This document shows positions 1 through 16,194 of a stretch of DNA of 26,534 nucleotides, piece by piece (position 1 is the first letter of the stretch; every line of letters starts with the position of its first letter). The notes beneath the pieces are model-generated. The model saw only the letters and a list, made by a program, of their open reading frames with translations, made no database searches and had not been told where the DNA came from. The stretch is from Intoshia linei. Its lineage: Eukaryota; Orthonectida; Rhopaluridae. A program made the translations under genes and the position numbers. The stretch is taken from positions 1 through 26,534 of the forward strand of contig LWCA01000466.1 of assembly GCA_001642005.1 (NCBI GenBank), read 5' to 3'.

Positions 1-434
1 GGATATTGTATTCAGTTTTTTGACATGTTTAGCTCCAAGCATAACTCGAACAATCTCTTTGGTTGCTAGGTGCAGCAACTCCTCGGCAATGGTGTGAGGT
101 TTCTTGGCTTTGGCAATTCTGAGAGCCACCAAATATGAAGCTTCAATGGCTGCCATATTTTGCTGTTGATATTGACCGACAAAATCGAGCCTGCTTTTTT
201 TAACACAATCAGCTTTATTTATAAAATATTGGACATCCTTGCCCGCTAAATTATGATGTTTAGTGTTAAAATGACGTTTCATTTTGTTGGGCTTATGGAT
301 TCAGCTCACATAATTTCACAGCAAATGATACATTGTGGCTTTTCAATTCCTGCCTCAACTATAAAAGTAAACCCATATTTTAAAAATTCTTCAGTGTACT
401 TTCTTTTCTTAATATTTTTTTCTCGATTCATCAT
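1..434 (-). pseudogene. hAT transposase N-terminus, ZBED5/FAM200-like, degenerate, runs off left edge
   Basis: The minus strand reads from a Met-Met start at 434 into a BED-type zinc finger (C-x-x-C in CIICCEI, then H-x-x-x-H in KRHFNTKHH) followed by the family-typical stretches AAIEASYLVALRIAKAKKPH and IAEELLHLATKEIVRVMLGA. This is the N-terminal third of a ZBED5/FAM200/SCAND3-like hAT transposase. It is broken by an in-frame TGA just after the CxxC half of the finger and by a one-base frameshift before the H-x-x-x-H half, and the remainder lies beyond the left edge. It sits inside the last visible intron of HCCS, in the same orientation. No terminal repeat is visible, so I cannot delimit the element. 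An old, inactive copy is the best reading. Confidence 0.85.
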
Positions 435-570
435 GAGCAATTTAAAATTGTACAAAATAAATTTTATGTTGCTGCTATCAGTTTAAACTGACGTTTTGAT
501 TATTATGTATTACAAAAATTATGTTTCCATATCTACCAAACCATGTCAAAAATCATAATTTTTTTACATT

Positions 571-760
571 CTAGGGCTGTTTTCATTAAAAAAAGAAGGG
601 TAATTTTGGGTTTTAGCCCTAGAAGATATAATTTTTTTAAATTTAAATTTATGATATTAAAATCCGTATCAGCGTATATATTTGTTAATATTCTACAACT
701 AGTTTGATTTTCAAAAAAAATGACAATTGAAGTTTTTGATCTTTAATTTATTTAGTTATT
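571..760 (-). repeat. Repeat family A, partial copy A1
   Basis: Read on the minus strand, this segment carries the family-A landmarks also seen at 13200-13440 and 26340-26480: ATATATACGCTGATACGG, then a TTTAAATTTAAAAAAATTAT tract, and an end with AACAGCCCTAGAAT. It is a fragment of the roughly 600-bp repeat and lies in the HCCS intron. Confidence 0.7.
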
Positions 761-835
761 TTTATTTTTTAATTAGACCTTGAATTTATATACACTGTAT
801 AAAAATATTTGCAAATCAGTTAAAAAAATATATAC

Positions 836-1322
836 CCAAAATACGATCTAATTGTAGCACGAGCAGTGAAATCTTTAGCACGTCCACCAAATTTAATCAA
901 TTGTAATTTTTTGCAATCGAAATGAGTTAAATATTCCCACTATATTATTTAACGCAATTTAAAAATTATCAACCTTTAGAATGTCATTCCATGCTTTTTC
1001 GTTATTTATATTGTGTATATTTACAATACTTGTCATATCTTGTGATTTTATAAAATCTTTAGACCATTTCCACCCCTTTCGACGCATAGCATTCCAAAAC
1101 ATTTGTTCAGATGGGTAGATCCAACGGGATTTATCGTTTTTCATTATTGTTGATATTTGTCGTTTCTTAGAAAGTTTGAATGGTTGGTCTGGTGAGGGTT
1201 GTTGGTTAGGTTCTTCCATCTTGTAAATATGCAAAAATTATAAAAAATATTACTTTATTTAAAGGGCACAATACATGCCTTTTTTCTTTATTCATCATAG
1301 GACATTGATCACGTTCGGACAT
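836..1322 (-). CDS. HCCS: Holocytochrome c-type synthase (cytochrome c heme lyase), N-terminal exons, partial
   Basis: HCCS attaches heme covalently to apocytochrome c in the mitochondrial intermembrane space. Three minus-strand exons join in frame: 1254-1322 (23 codons), 974-1219 (82 codons) and 836-939 (34 codons plus 2 nt), with two 34-nt GT...AG introns. Exon 1 starts at ATG 1322 and holds two heme-regulatory CP motifs (CPM at residues 7-9, CPL at 19-21), which fix the start. Exon 2 has the family blocks [24 protein letters not shown] and [10 protein letters not shown]. Exon 3 has [11 protein letters not shown] and [10 protein letters not shown]. The next family segment, with the heme-ligand His of the DRHDW motif, is not found in 1-835 and must lie off the left edge if the gene is intact. 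The visible 139 aa are about half of the usual 270. Confidence 0.93.
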
Positions 1323-1585
1323 GACACTATTCACAATCTGTTTAATATAAACTTCAATTTAAAACCATGGAAAAAAATAAACAAATACATGTACTATATT
1401 TATTAAAACAATATTTATAACTACATTCTTCTAGCTACTGCGCCCATTATTGCCTAAAAATGGAATTAAATAACATTACAATATAGCCCTCATCAAAATC
1501 AGTGTATATATCATCTTTATCTATCTTTTCGGCAATATGACCTATACCAAGAAAAGAATGATTGAAACAAAATAAATAAAATATA

Positions 1586-1620
1586 CTAGGGGTTCCCAAA
1601 ATTTTTTCACAGTGGACCAA
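1586..1620 (+). repeat. Orphan hAT-like terminal sequence
   Basis: CTAGGGGTTCCCAAAATTTT followed by TTCACAGTGGACC resembles the 5' end of hAT/Charlie-type elements (CAGGGGTTCCCAAA...GGACC). No matching opposite end with an 8-bp duplication was found, so the element boundaries are unknown. Confidence 0.4.
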
Positions 1621-1783
1621 TAATAAATTATAAAATTTATCACAGACTATTAAAGCGAAATTACTAGACAACATTAAAAAAAATTTGATAAAAAACGTAA
1701 TCAAATTTTTTCAATAACATTTCTCAGTCTTTATCATGTTCACCACAATGTATGTTTCAGAAAACAACTATTCACTAAATTAC

Positions 1784-1806
1784 CAGTGGTTCGCAAACCA
1801 TGTGTC
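1784..1806 (+). repeat. Orphan hAT-like terminal sequence
   Basis: CAGTGGTTCGCAAACCATGT matches the general hAT terminus pattern (CAGTGGTT...), in the same orientation as the terminus at 1586. No partner terminus was found nearby. Confidence 0.4.
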
Positions 1807-2003
1807 AAGATTTTTAAATTTTAAAAATACTCGATCCCTGTTGAAAATTAAAAACCTTTAAAAAAAATTAACTCATTTCCATAATCTCACAGCAATATTG
1901 CATTACAAATAAAAAAAATTTTTATATCAACTGTAATTATAATCATTATAATCTCATTAAACCATAATATACAATTGTTGAAATGTAATGAAAAATGACA
2001 TAC

Positions 2004-2174
2004 CGATAATGAAATTTTAAGATAGTATAAAATTACCAAAAAAACAAACACAGCAATGACAGTGTAGAATGAAGTAGCGAATAGATCGGCCTTTGTACAA
2101 GCATAGCACACACTTTGTGAAGCTATCGCAAATAAAGTCACTAATGTAATTGTAAAAAATTCTAAATTTAGCAT
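2004..2174 (-). CDS. Possible first exon of a small membrane protein, unrecognised
   Basis: An ATG at 2174 opens 57 codons ending exactly at a GTATGT donor-like sequence (2003 downward). The peptide holds two strongly hydrophobic stretches, about residues 4-24 (FFTITLVTLFAIAS) and 36-53 (FYTVIAVFVFLVILYYL), joined by a short Cys-containing loop (CYACTKAD). This is compatible with a multi-pass membrane protein, vaguely MARVEL-like, but I do not recognise the family. The frame stays open past the donor to a stop at 1887. The start lies 138 bp from the PPP5C start on the other strand, which would make a divergent pair. A TTTAG just inside the ATG could instead be an acceptor, making this an internal exon. 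It could also be a chance frame in AT-rich DNA. Confidence 0.33.
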
Positions 2175-2312
2175 AATAAATTTATCCCACTGTATTCAAA
2201 TAAATATTGACAAAAGTTGAAAATAACCAAGTAAGTAGCGATAGAAATATAATGCAATTTTAATTTCAGAAAAAATTTAAATTTATTAAATTTTGATATC
2301 ATCAGAGTGTAA

Positions 2313-8453
<6,141 letters not shown>

Positions 8454-8699
8454 AATTTAAAAAATATAGGACAAGTTTTTAATTTACAGTATAAATATAT
8501 ATTTTATATTTAATTGTCATTATGATTTTAACCAATTAAAGTAATGTAGTGTAAATATCAATTATTTTTTTAAGAGCTAAATCACGATTTCGTTAATTAG
8601 TTATATTCTATCTATAGAATTGTATTCGCTTTACTTCCAATTAATTTAAATGAAAAATAAAATTTATGTAATCATTAGAGCGTTTTATTTAAAGTATTA
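8454..8699 (+). other. Short PPP5C-LRR intergenic spacer
   Basis: Only 246 bp separate the PPP5C stop from the LRR-gene start. The spacer must hold the PPP5C 3' UTR, with AATAAA at 8656-8661, and the LRR-gene promoter or trans-splice region. No repeat is seen in it. Confidence 0.6.
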
Positions 8700-11600
8700 A
8701 TGATTAATTCAACATCCAATGATAGCGACTACGACACCGATTTAAATAATGGTTTATGTCTATTATTACTATTAATGACATGTAGAAATCAAACCGAAAA
8801 TGGAATTATTACATTTGTATCACAAAATTAGCAAGCATTTAAATGCACGTATTTGTTCAAAATTTTCAAAATGTGTTGATTTTAAAGGCAGAATGGAATT
8901 GAACTTTTCACATTTGGGCCTAAAAGAAAACGACGTAAAGTGTATTTGCATCTTCTTGATTGTACCAATAATAGCAATATATAATGTATAAATCATTTAG
9001 AGTAAAAATGTGTCGTCTCTCGATTTTTCGAATAACAATTTAGGGAAAGGTTTATTGTACATATTACAGCTTTTTCATTATTGCAACATTACATTGTTGG
9101 TATATATTTTATTTTTTTCGTTTCATTTCTTAGAATTTATCCAGGATTGACATGGCCAATGTCAATGCTTTGGCATATGGGCTAAAATATACAAAAAGCC
9201 TTCGTACTTTAGATTTGTCTGATAATAAATTTGGAAACTCTCATTGCTTTATTACATTGACAAAATCTTTAATTGATACTAAAATTGAAAATATCAATTT
9301 TTCAAACATCAATTTACGAAAAGATGATTGTGTTAAGCATTTAGGACGTTACCTTTGTTTGAGCAAATATTTAACGGATTTAAACGTTAGTTGGAATAGC
9401 ATAAGAAAAAACAATGTTTCATTCATTTCCCGTGGGTTATTAAAATCAAAAACTATTAAACACCTCAATATTTCATGGAATGGAATAGAATCTGGTGGTT
9501 TGATTCAATTGTGTCGATGTAATTATATTAATTAAAATTAGCTATATATACTTCATTTTAGCTATAAAATTGAGCAAATGTTTACAAACGATAAATATTT
9601 CTGCTAATCGAATCAATAATAAAGGATTTTTTTCCATCATAAAAATTTTAAATAAATGCCAAAGCACTAAGGAAATTTATGTAATTTCATATTACATGTG
9701 AGTGTATAATAGTCATCAAATTGTTTATTTTTTAGTTAGGTTGACATTTTATTGTTTAAGGGGGACTATCATGAAATAATTTATACAAATGCTGATACAC
9801 CTAATATTACTATGTACTTTAATCTAATTTTTATTTTTCCATTTAAAGATTGGCAATAATCCAATATGCGATCCCGTTTTACATATGGGGTTTACGTCTG
9901 CTTTAAAATGCGAAAAAATCAAAATAAACCTACTCAACCTCTCCGTAATTATGTATCATTTAAAATAATACTAATACTTAGAACATTTCCATACAATCTA
10001 AATCTACCTTAAATTTAATCAAATCTATACATGAAAAGTTTTCAAACTTTCATATTTCATACGGCTATTCAAACAACTATGGAACTTGCAAAATTTCTAA
10101 TAGTTTAGTACTCCAAGCTTTACGTATTATGACAACTTATTGCTTTAAAAACAATATTAAAATATTGGACTTGTTCAGTCAATTTGATAATGATGGTAGC
10201 ATGAGCATTACACCAATTGAATTTAGACGTGGCATTAGTGTAATATATTCATTACATGTATAATATACATTGTACATATCTAAGTGGAATTATTACTGAG
10301 AGTCCCAAATTGGGACTCCCAATAGGGCGAAGAAAAATTCATAAACAGTTACAACCGGAATGGATATCAAAATTGTTGGGAAACACCGTTAAGTCTCAAT
10401 TTTTTGATAATTATAATAAGTTATTAATAATAATAACTAACATTATTTTGAATCTAAAATTTCATTTATTATAAAATAAATTTTATAAATAAATTTAGGA
10501 TGCCAAAATATCACTATCCATGTTACAAATTGATGCTGTAATAAAATATTTAGATCAGGATGGAGATGGAGAGATTGACTTTAGGTTTATCATGTTTATA
10601 TAAATTACTATAAAAGTGATGGATTTATTTTTTACATTTGCAAGTAAATATTAGTTTTAGAATGTAGATTTGATTTTGATCGTATCGTATTATGAGGTTA
10701 AAAGTCTAAATACATTAGCTATAACTAAATTTAAACAATTAAAATACAATAAGAACATGGGATTCAATATAAAAACACTTTTAACCTTAGTAATGACTAG
10801 GTCTAGTCATAAAATAATTGCAAATTTTAAAAAAAATTAATTAATGCAAATAAGTAAATTAAATTCGATTTAAAGTATGAACGATTTTTCAGTAAAGCCA
10901 AGCCCTTCTTCATTGACCGGAGACAAGGAATGACATCTTAAATCTTTAAGAATATTTTATATTTAAATGATGGTAATTTACATGTACAATGTATGTAATT
11001 TAGTTAATTAAATCATTTTTTCTACTTTTAATTGTAATTTTTAACACCTGTCTTTTCTACATCGAAATGAATGATAATATAATAAAAAAATTTAGTAGAA
11101 TTTAATAGAATCTTTCATCTTGTAGTAAAATATTATATATTAGAAATTTGGTTAATAGACAAATCGCGAAAACCGATTAATTATGCATATTACACTAGTC
11201 AGCAAAATGAAAAATTTTTTCGAAGATCTGTATGAAATGCACACAATTAAATAGCTCAAATTTTTGTGGTCAACAAGATATTTTACTTTTATATTTTCCA
11301 AATCGCAATCAAAAGATTGATGATTATAATATCATAGTAACTAGCATATTATAATAAATAGCAATTCATTAATATATAATATTAATGTGGGTATTATTAA
11401 TATAAATAATGTCAGCCATTCTCTCATAAATTTAAATTACACGCTACCATATTTCTTTTTACGTTGTTTGTTAGTTTGATTCGTATATTTTCAGGATATT
11501 ACAAAATTATTATAGAAAATTTAATATTAAGGCTCTATTAAGATATTCTCACATAAAAAAATAAAATATACTATATTTTTAAATACACTCCCAAAAATGC

Positions 11601-12677
11601 ATTATAACTACGCCAATGTTGACTAAAAAAGTAATAACAGTACATGTTAATGTTCAAAAAATTAAACTCTATCGAATATGCATAAAAATAATGCAATTAG
11701 AATTTAAAAACATGACTTAATTATTACAATATATAATTATACTTATATTATATTAATTTTAATTAAAGTGTTAATTAATCAGAACATAGAGGTGAAGCAC
11801 CGTTTTGTGGTTATAATTTAAAATTTATATAAAATTTAACGTAAATAATAAGTTCAATTCGTAACACCGTAATATTTTAGTATTTACTTATATGTAAAAT
11901 AGTGCAAATAACCATAGGGCACGGGTCATACGCGCATTTTAAGTATATCTATGAGTATGAGTTTTGGATAATATTTTCTGTAGGTCACTTAAATTGAAAT
12001 ATTTCTATTTTATTTACTAGAGATTGGCTCATGTATAGATTGATATTTTTCACGTAAAAGTACATTATGATCTTTAGATACACGATAAATGATTAGACAT
12101 GTAAATGTTAAACTAGAAGCCATAGATTTTAAAATATTGGCAAAAATTTTTAGTCTATCGACACACCATGAATTCCTATCGTGGCCCAGACCCGTACGAA
12201 GGCTCATTACATGAAACTGGCCACAAATATTACGCGTTAAATCTGTAGTTCTCGACGGTGAACCAAGTAGCTCCCAGGGGAGGAATTATTTATGTAAACG
12301 AAGAAACTTGGAAGAAAAAATTATTTTATTTTAATTGTGTAGTGTGATGTCCATTATTATCGAAATATTGATTGATAAACAAAAAGTCAAATATTTAACT
12401 TTAAAATAGACTAAGTGACTGTAATATGTATAATTTACAAATATCCACAAAATTATGACATATATGTAAAGGATAAGTTAAAATTTGGTCATAAATGAAG
12501 TAATGATTGGGGGAGGAATTATAAAAAAGGTTCAGAACCACTGCGTTAGATCAATAAGCATAATTAAATTTAGATTGTTTATTACATTCACTTTTAATTA
12601 TATTTAAATTTAGCGAGCTTGTTTTAGGAACAAAAATTATTGAAGATGAGGATAATAGTTTCAAGTCAGAAAATTAA
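8700..12677 (+). CDS. Leucine-rich repeat protein with C-terminal EF-hand pair (LRRC74-like), complete, 10 exons
   Basis: Exons: 8700-8751, 8786-8961, 9001-9099, 9134-9518, 9562-9680, 9849-9944, 9982-10239, 10301-10387, 10499-10584, 12614-12677. They sum to 1422 nt, giving 473 aa. Residues about 50-300 are RNI-type leucine-rich repeats of about 28 aa (SLDFSNNNLG, TLDLSDNKFG, DLNVSWNSI, HLNISWNGI, TINISANRI, EIYIGNNPI). Two EF-hand loops follow: DNDGSMSITPIE (378-389) and DQDGDGEIDFSE (443-454), both with D1/D3/E12 for Ca2+. Position 6 of the first loop is Met instead of the usual Gly. The architecture and length resemble LRRC74A-like proteins, whose function is poorly known; a calcium-sensing scaffold is an inference. 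The 2029-nt intron 9 falls inside the second EF loop. The exon 4 and exon 7/8 splice sites were chosen to keep repeat spacing and frame. AATAAA is at 12695-12700. Confidence 0.88.
10594..10714 (-). repeat. Repeat family B tail, inverted copy B5
   Basis: Read on the minus strand it matches 5030-5140 almost base for base: CTCATAATACGATACGATCA, AATCTACATTCTAAAACTAA, then AAAAATAAATCCATCACTTT and GTAATTTATATAAAC. It begins within 10 bp of the exon 9 splice donor. Confidence 0.8.
11928..12008 (+). repeat. Repeat C, copy 1
   Basis: About 80 bp containing TATCTATGAGTATGAGTTTT, GGATAATATTTTCTGTAGGT and CACTTAAATTGAAATATTTC. Its reverse complement recurs at 21450-21530 in an NCX intron. The element class is unknown. 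Confidence 0.7.
12243..12543. mobile_element. Non-autonomous hAT element (MITE) with 8-bp target duplication
   Basis: The left end is CTGTAGTTCTCGAC; the right end, reverse-complemented, is CAGTGGTTCTGAAC. Both ends continue into a shared subterminal block (CCCAGGGGAGGAATTATT against the GGGGGAGGAATTATAA seen at 12509). The flanks CGTTAAAT (12235-12242) and CGTTAGAT (12544-12551) match 7/8 as a target-site duplication. The 301-bp element has no coding capacity and lies in LRR-gene intron 9. Confidence 0.82.
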
Positions 12678-13012
12678 ACTAATTGTATATTTAAAATAAA
12701 AAGTTTTTTCAACATTTGATTTTTTTATTGCAGAGGTTGGAAACTTATGGAGAGCCAAAAAATACAACATTTTTATTATACTGAAAATCCGATTAACCAC
12801 ACCATCGGTGCATTATTATATTGGAAGTGAAGTCAACCTCCACTCAACAGGTAGTAGACATTTTTTCAGTATATCAATAGTAAAAAAATGTCTGACAATA
12901 ATTTTTAAATTTTAAATAATATGGTAAAAACATTCTTTTGGGTTTGAAGATGCCAGATTCCGAAGTCGATGCATATTGCATTCGGGTCGTAGATAAATCC
13001 TTACATATATAA

Positions 13013-13720
13013 TATTCTTTGTTTGTCTGTGTGTGTTATCGTTTATTTCAATAACTACCACTGTTAGAATTTTATAAAGTTCACATTTCAAATACAGTTT
13101 TTTCCGGGGGTGTTCGCAAACTTAATTTCAACCTCCCAATTTCATATCTTACGGGTCAAAAACCCCAGTTGTCCCTCTTTTTGAAAATCAAATAAGTTGG
13201 AAAATTTAAAAAAATATATACGCTGATACGGATTTTAAAATCATAAACATTATCATAATTTTAAATGCTGATGCGGATTTTAAAATCATAAACATTATCA
13301 TAAATTTAAATTTAAAAAAATACACTGATGCGGATTTTAAAATCATAAACATTATCATAAATTTAAATTTAAAAAAATTATATTTTCAACGCCAAAACCA
13401 CAAATTACCCTTCTTTTTTTAATAAAAACAGCCCTATAATTTAAAAAAATTTACAGGTGGTACATTTTTATCCTGTTAATACACACAGAAAATTTCAATC
13501 CGAATGAGTGACGACTTCACGGTCAAAAAAGCATTTTAGTGTTCATATATTTTTTTTCGAAATATTTTATTAAAACAAAAAATGTGAAATAATTAATGAT
13601 CCGAAAATTAAAAAAAAAAGATTATTCTGATAGAGCTTATTCCAATTGATATAAATACAAAATTTCAAATTCAGAAATCGACGCATTCCCGGTGAAAAAT
13701 AATTTTTAATATATTATCAA
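13013..13720 (+). repeat. Repeat family A, full copy A3 with internal triplication
   Basis: This copy runs from a GT-rich start (GTTTGTCTGTGTGTGTTATC) through GTGTTCGCAAACTTAATTTC, ACGGGTCAAAAACC, the CTGAT(A/G)CGGATTTTAAAATC block, AACAGCCCTATAATTT, ATACACACAGAAAATTTC and GACTTCACGGTCAAAAAAGC to AAAAATAATTTTTAATATAT. The same order occurs at 25527-26150. The CTGATRCGG block is present three times, at 13222, 13268 and 13325 (46 and 57 bp apart), but once in the copy at 26163-26534. Confidence 0.82.
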
Positions 13721-13924
13721 CCAATAGTTTTCAAATATTTTGATTAAAATAAAAATTAAAAATGTAAATATTGATCTTACAATTTCAAAAAAAATGTGCA
13801 TTGAACGTCTACACATTTACAATAAAGAATTATGGGTGAAAATCTGTATAATTAATTCCTTTGCAATTTTTTTCATTGCTATGCAATTTTTAAATTTCAA
13901 ATTCTCATTTTCAAAACATTTTGT

Positions 13925-13947
13925 TTCAACTTAAAGTTTAAGTTGAA
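13925..13947. repeat. Perfect 23-nt palindrome with one-base spacer
   Basis: TTCAACTTAAA, then G, then TTTAAGTTGAA: 11-bp perfect arms around a single base. It could form a hairpin or be an element end, but no context identifies it. Confidence 0.85.
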
Positions 13948-14029
13948 CTACAACAATAAAACTAAAAGTAATACAACTTTGTTATTATCATTTTTATATT
14001 TATTACAATTTTTTGCATTATTGGTAAAA

Positions 14030-14345
14030 TTCGCCTGAAATATATGAAAAGGGTTGATAAAATTAGTTTTTTCTTTTGTGAGGAGATAAAGGAATTTTTT
14101 ATTTAAAAGTTTGGTAAAAGGGGATTTTTTCCTTAGGGTTGGTATAATTAGGTTTTTTATTTTGTATTCAGATCGAGGGATTTTTGATCTAAAACTTTGA
14201 TAAAATTGGATTTTTCAAAAAAATATTGGTAAAAGGTTATTTAAGAATTTGGTAAAATTTTGATTTTTTCTCATAAGATTTTACTGAATGGGATGATTGA
14301 ATAAAATGTTCTAAAAATGTATCATTCACCCCTTGGGTTAGCAGT
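14030..14345 (-). repeat. hAT-like element end with inverted 29/58-bp minisatellite D2
   Basis: On the minus strand the segment starts at 14345 with CAGTGCTTCTCATCGGGTGA, a hAT-like terminus, and continues into TTTTACCAA-type tandem modules with ATCCCTCGATCTGAATAC spacers, parallel to 22500-22800. Plus-strand flank 14346-14353 is AGTTAGAT. I could not find the other terminus. Confidence 0.65.
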
Positions 14346-14401
14346 CACCCGATGAGAAGCACTGAGTTAGATTTTGTGTAAAACATATATTTGGAAACAT
14401 G

Positions 14402-14460
14402 CGACCTCGGCCGATTTATCTGTTTGTATAATGTATAAAGTACATAGCAGACAAGCTAGT
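14402..14460 (-). repeat. Repeat family B head, degenerate inverted copy B4
   Basis: The minus strand reads TGTCTGCTATGTACTTTATA, then ACAAACAGATAAATCGGCCG and AGGTCGC, which aligns with the B heads at 4930 and 5143 (TGTAC core, CAGACAGC, GCCGAGGGC). Confidence 0.55.
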
Positions 14461-15010
14461 ACTCCATAATATGATTATGTAGAATCTACATTGTATATCA
14501 TTGCTGAATTAGATTCCTCAATATACCTCTTCGAATAACAAAGTAAAGACCACATGTAAATTAATAATTTTTTTCAAATTTTAAATAAATTTATCAAATT
14601 ACGTTATGAATGTTACAACCTTATGAAATCAACTATTTCGTTTATCATGAGGTTACGTTCAATGTCTTTTTACGAAAATTTAATTTTGATCTATTTCTAA
14701 GGAAAATTTTACAATTCATATTCAAAAACGCTGCAGAAAATTATTATAATGTAAATTGAATGAATAAATAATGACTAGATTGCATTTTTGACATTGAAAT
14801 ATTTTTAAAAAAATCACACCATAAAATTGCTTTTAAAATTATTTTTTAACAAGTCAAAAAAATAACATTGTGTGAATAATTGAGTTTAAATTTAATTTCC
14901 GTTAAATGATCCGTCCATAGTAAAACAAGTTTGTGAACCAGTACTTTAATAGGTTGGTAATAGTGAATAGTAACATGTTTGTATAGTATTTTATTATTGA
15001 ATGAAATTTT

Positions 15011-15084
15011 TTGGTATAATTAAAAATTCCGCCCTCTGCAGAGCTAATTACCCTTTGTACAAAGTAAATAACCGTCAAACTAGT
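15011..15084 (-). repeat. Repeat family B head, inverted copy B3
   Basis: The minus strand reads ACTAGTTTGACGGTTATTTA, CTTTGTACAAAG, TAGCTCTGCAGAGGGCGGAA and TATACCAAAAAAT. It matches the B2 head including its ATACCAAAAAAT continuation. Confidence 0.72.
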
Positions 15085-16194
15085 ATAATTTATATTACAA
15101 AAAATTTGTATAAATAGTAATGTAATAATTACTGTAACTAAATTATAAATATAAATTTTTTTTCCATTTTTGCGAAATTTTACATAGACGTCAAATCTAT
15201 TCCCCTCTCATTTATGTCAATTAAAATTTAACTTTAATTAAAATGTTCACTTTAAATTACATCCATGTTCTCTAATCATTGTTCTTTACTAGAATAGAGA
15301 ATGCTAACTTGTACAGTGTATACTTACTCCTTATCACTAATATATGTCTAACTGAAATCTTATCTGATCAAACGTAACCTATATTGGTTTTTAAATGCAC
15401 ATGAATATATAGTAAATCCTTAAAGAAACTATTGCAACAGTGCCAATTAGAACAAAAGTAGTGTAAATTGGGTTTTGATATATAAAATGTTCCCTTTGCA
15501 ACAATTTATGTACAATTCGAGGTTGAAGATATAGCAATAGTTGCAAAATAAAATAAGCTATATAGTTTCATCTAAACTAAACTTAAATTAGTAATGTACA
15601 AAATTTTAGAAATAAACATGCGCTCTACATAAACGATTTTTCTAGATTACGCGTTTTTGTTTCAAGATTTATTCAAAAGCAATTAGAGGTAAATAAGCAT
15701 TGTTTCTAAACATTTTTTTCAGACTGTTGTATTCGATTGAACTTTTATACTATAAAATATGTGTACCTGAAAGATTTTTCAATCACGAGAAAGTGACATT
15801 TACCCATAATTTTAAGTACATGTAAGTTTATTTGTTTTGCAGTTGATTCAAACACTATGCAACATTGCTAACTGACAAGTTTTAATTCAAATAATGAACA
15901 TTTATTTTAGTTGATTTTATTGTGATTCCTATTCCAATTTTACAGTTTCAATTTTAGGTCTACATCAAAAAATTTTGTATAAATTTATTAATACTAAATT
16001 ACTGATTTTGATTATATTTTGATAGTGGAGTAATTTTGCAACCTTTGAATTTTAATAATTTTACTACGGGTTACTGTTTCTAATAATTGTCACCTGAGTT
16101 TACATCGGAAATACAAACAGTACATATTGATATTGAATTGAATTATTTTACATCCTAGCATATTCAATACTACTTTAAAACCTCAACGCTACTG

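Larger units (their letters stand above)
1323..2003. other. Gene-poor stretch with two orphan hAT-like termini
   Basis: This stretch lies upstream of HCCS. I see no convincing coding exon. It holds two sequences resembling hAT 5' ends in the same orientation (1586 and 1784). A minus-strand segment at about 1447-1545 contains a possible short exon (HIAEKIDKDD...) behind an acceptor-like TATAG, but I could not connect it to a known protein. Confidence 0.4.
10585..12613 (+). other. LRR-gene intron 9, 2.0 kb, repeat-bearing
   Basis: This intron holds an inverted family-B tail (10594-10714), a short palindrome (10791-10808), one copy of repeat C (11928-12008) and a hAT MITE (12243-12543). A minus-strand open frame at 12010-12207 (65 codons) is present, but I find no support for it as a gene. 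The rest is featureless AT-rich sequence. Confidence 0.75.
12678..16194. other. Intergenic region between the LRR gene and UBE2H, repeats only
   Basis: I found no gene in these 3.5 kb. Content from left to right: the LRR-gene 3' flank with AATAAA at 12695, family-A copy A3 (13013-13720), a 23-nt palindrome (13925-13947), the inverted 29/58-bp minisatellite with a hAT-like terminus (14030-14345), family-B copies B4 and B3, then about 1 kb of unremarkable AT-rich DNA before UBE2H. A short exon-like open stretch at 15645-15690 was considered and not accepted. Confidence 0.75.

Noticed and set aside
12010-12207. Minus-strand 65-codon open frame in LRR-gene intron 9
   Set aside because: No recognisable domain, no splice-linked exons found, and it borders repeat C. 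A chance frame is more likely.
12734-12835. Exon-like open stretch after a GCAG acceptor downstream of the LRR-gene stop
   Set aside because: The LRR gene already ends cleanly with a complete EF hand, stop and AATAAA. This stretch has an internal stop and no similarity I recognise.
15645-15690. Short exon-like stretch (LRVFVSRFIQKQLE) followed by a 34-nt intron-like segment
   Set aside because: In the only coding-looking frame it ends in a stop five codons later, and no upstream exon or protein family could be attached.
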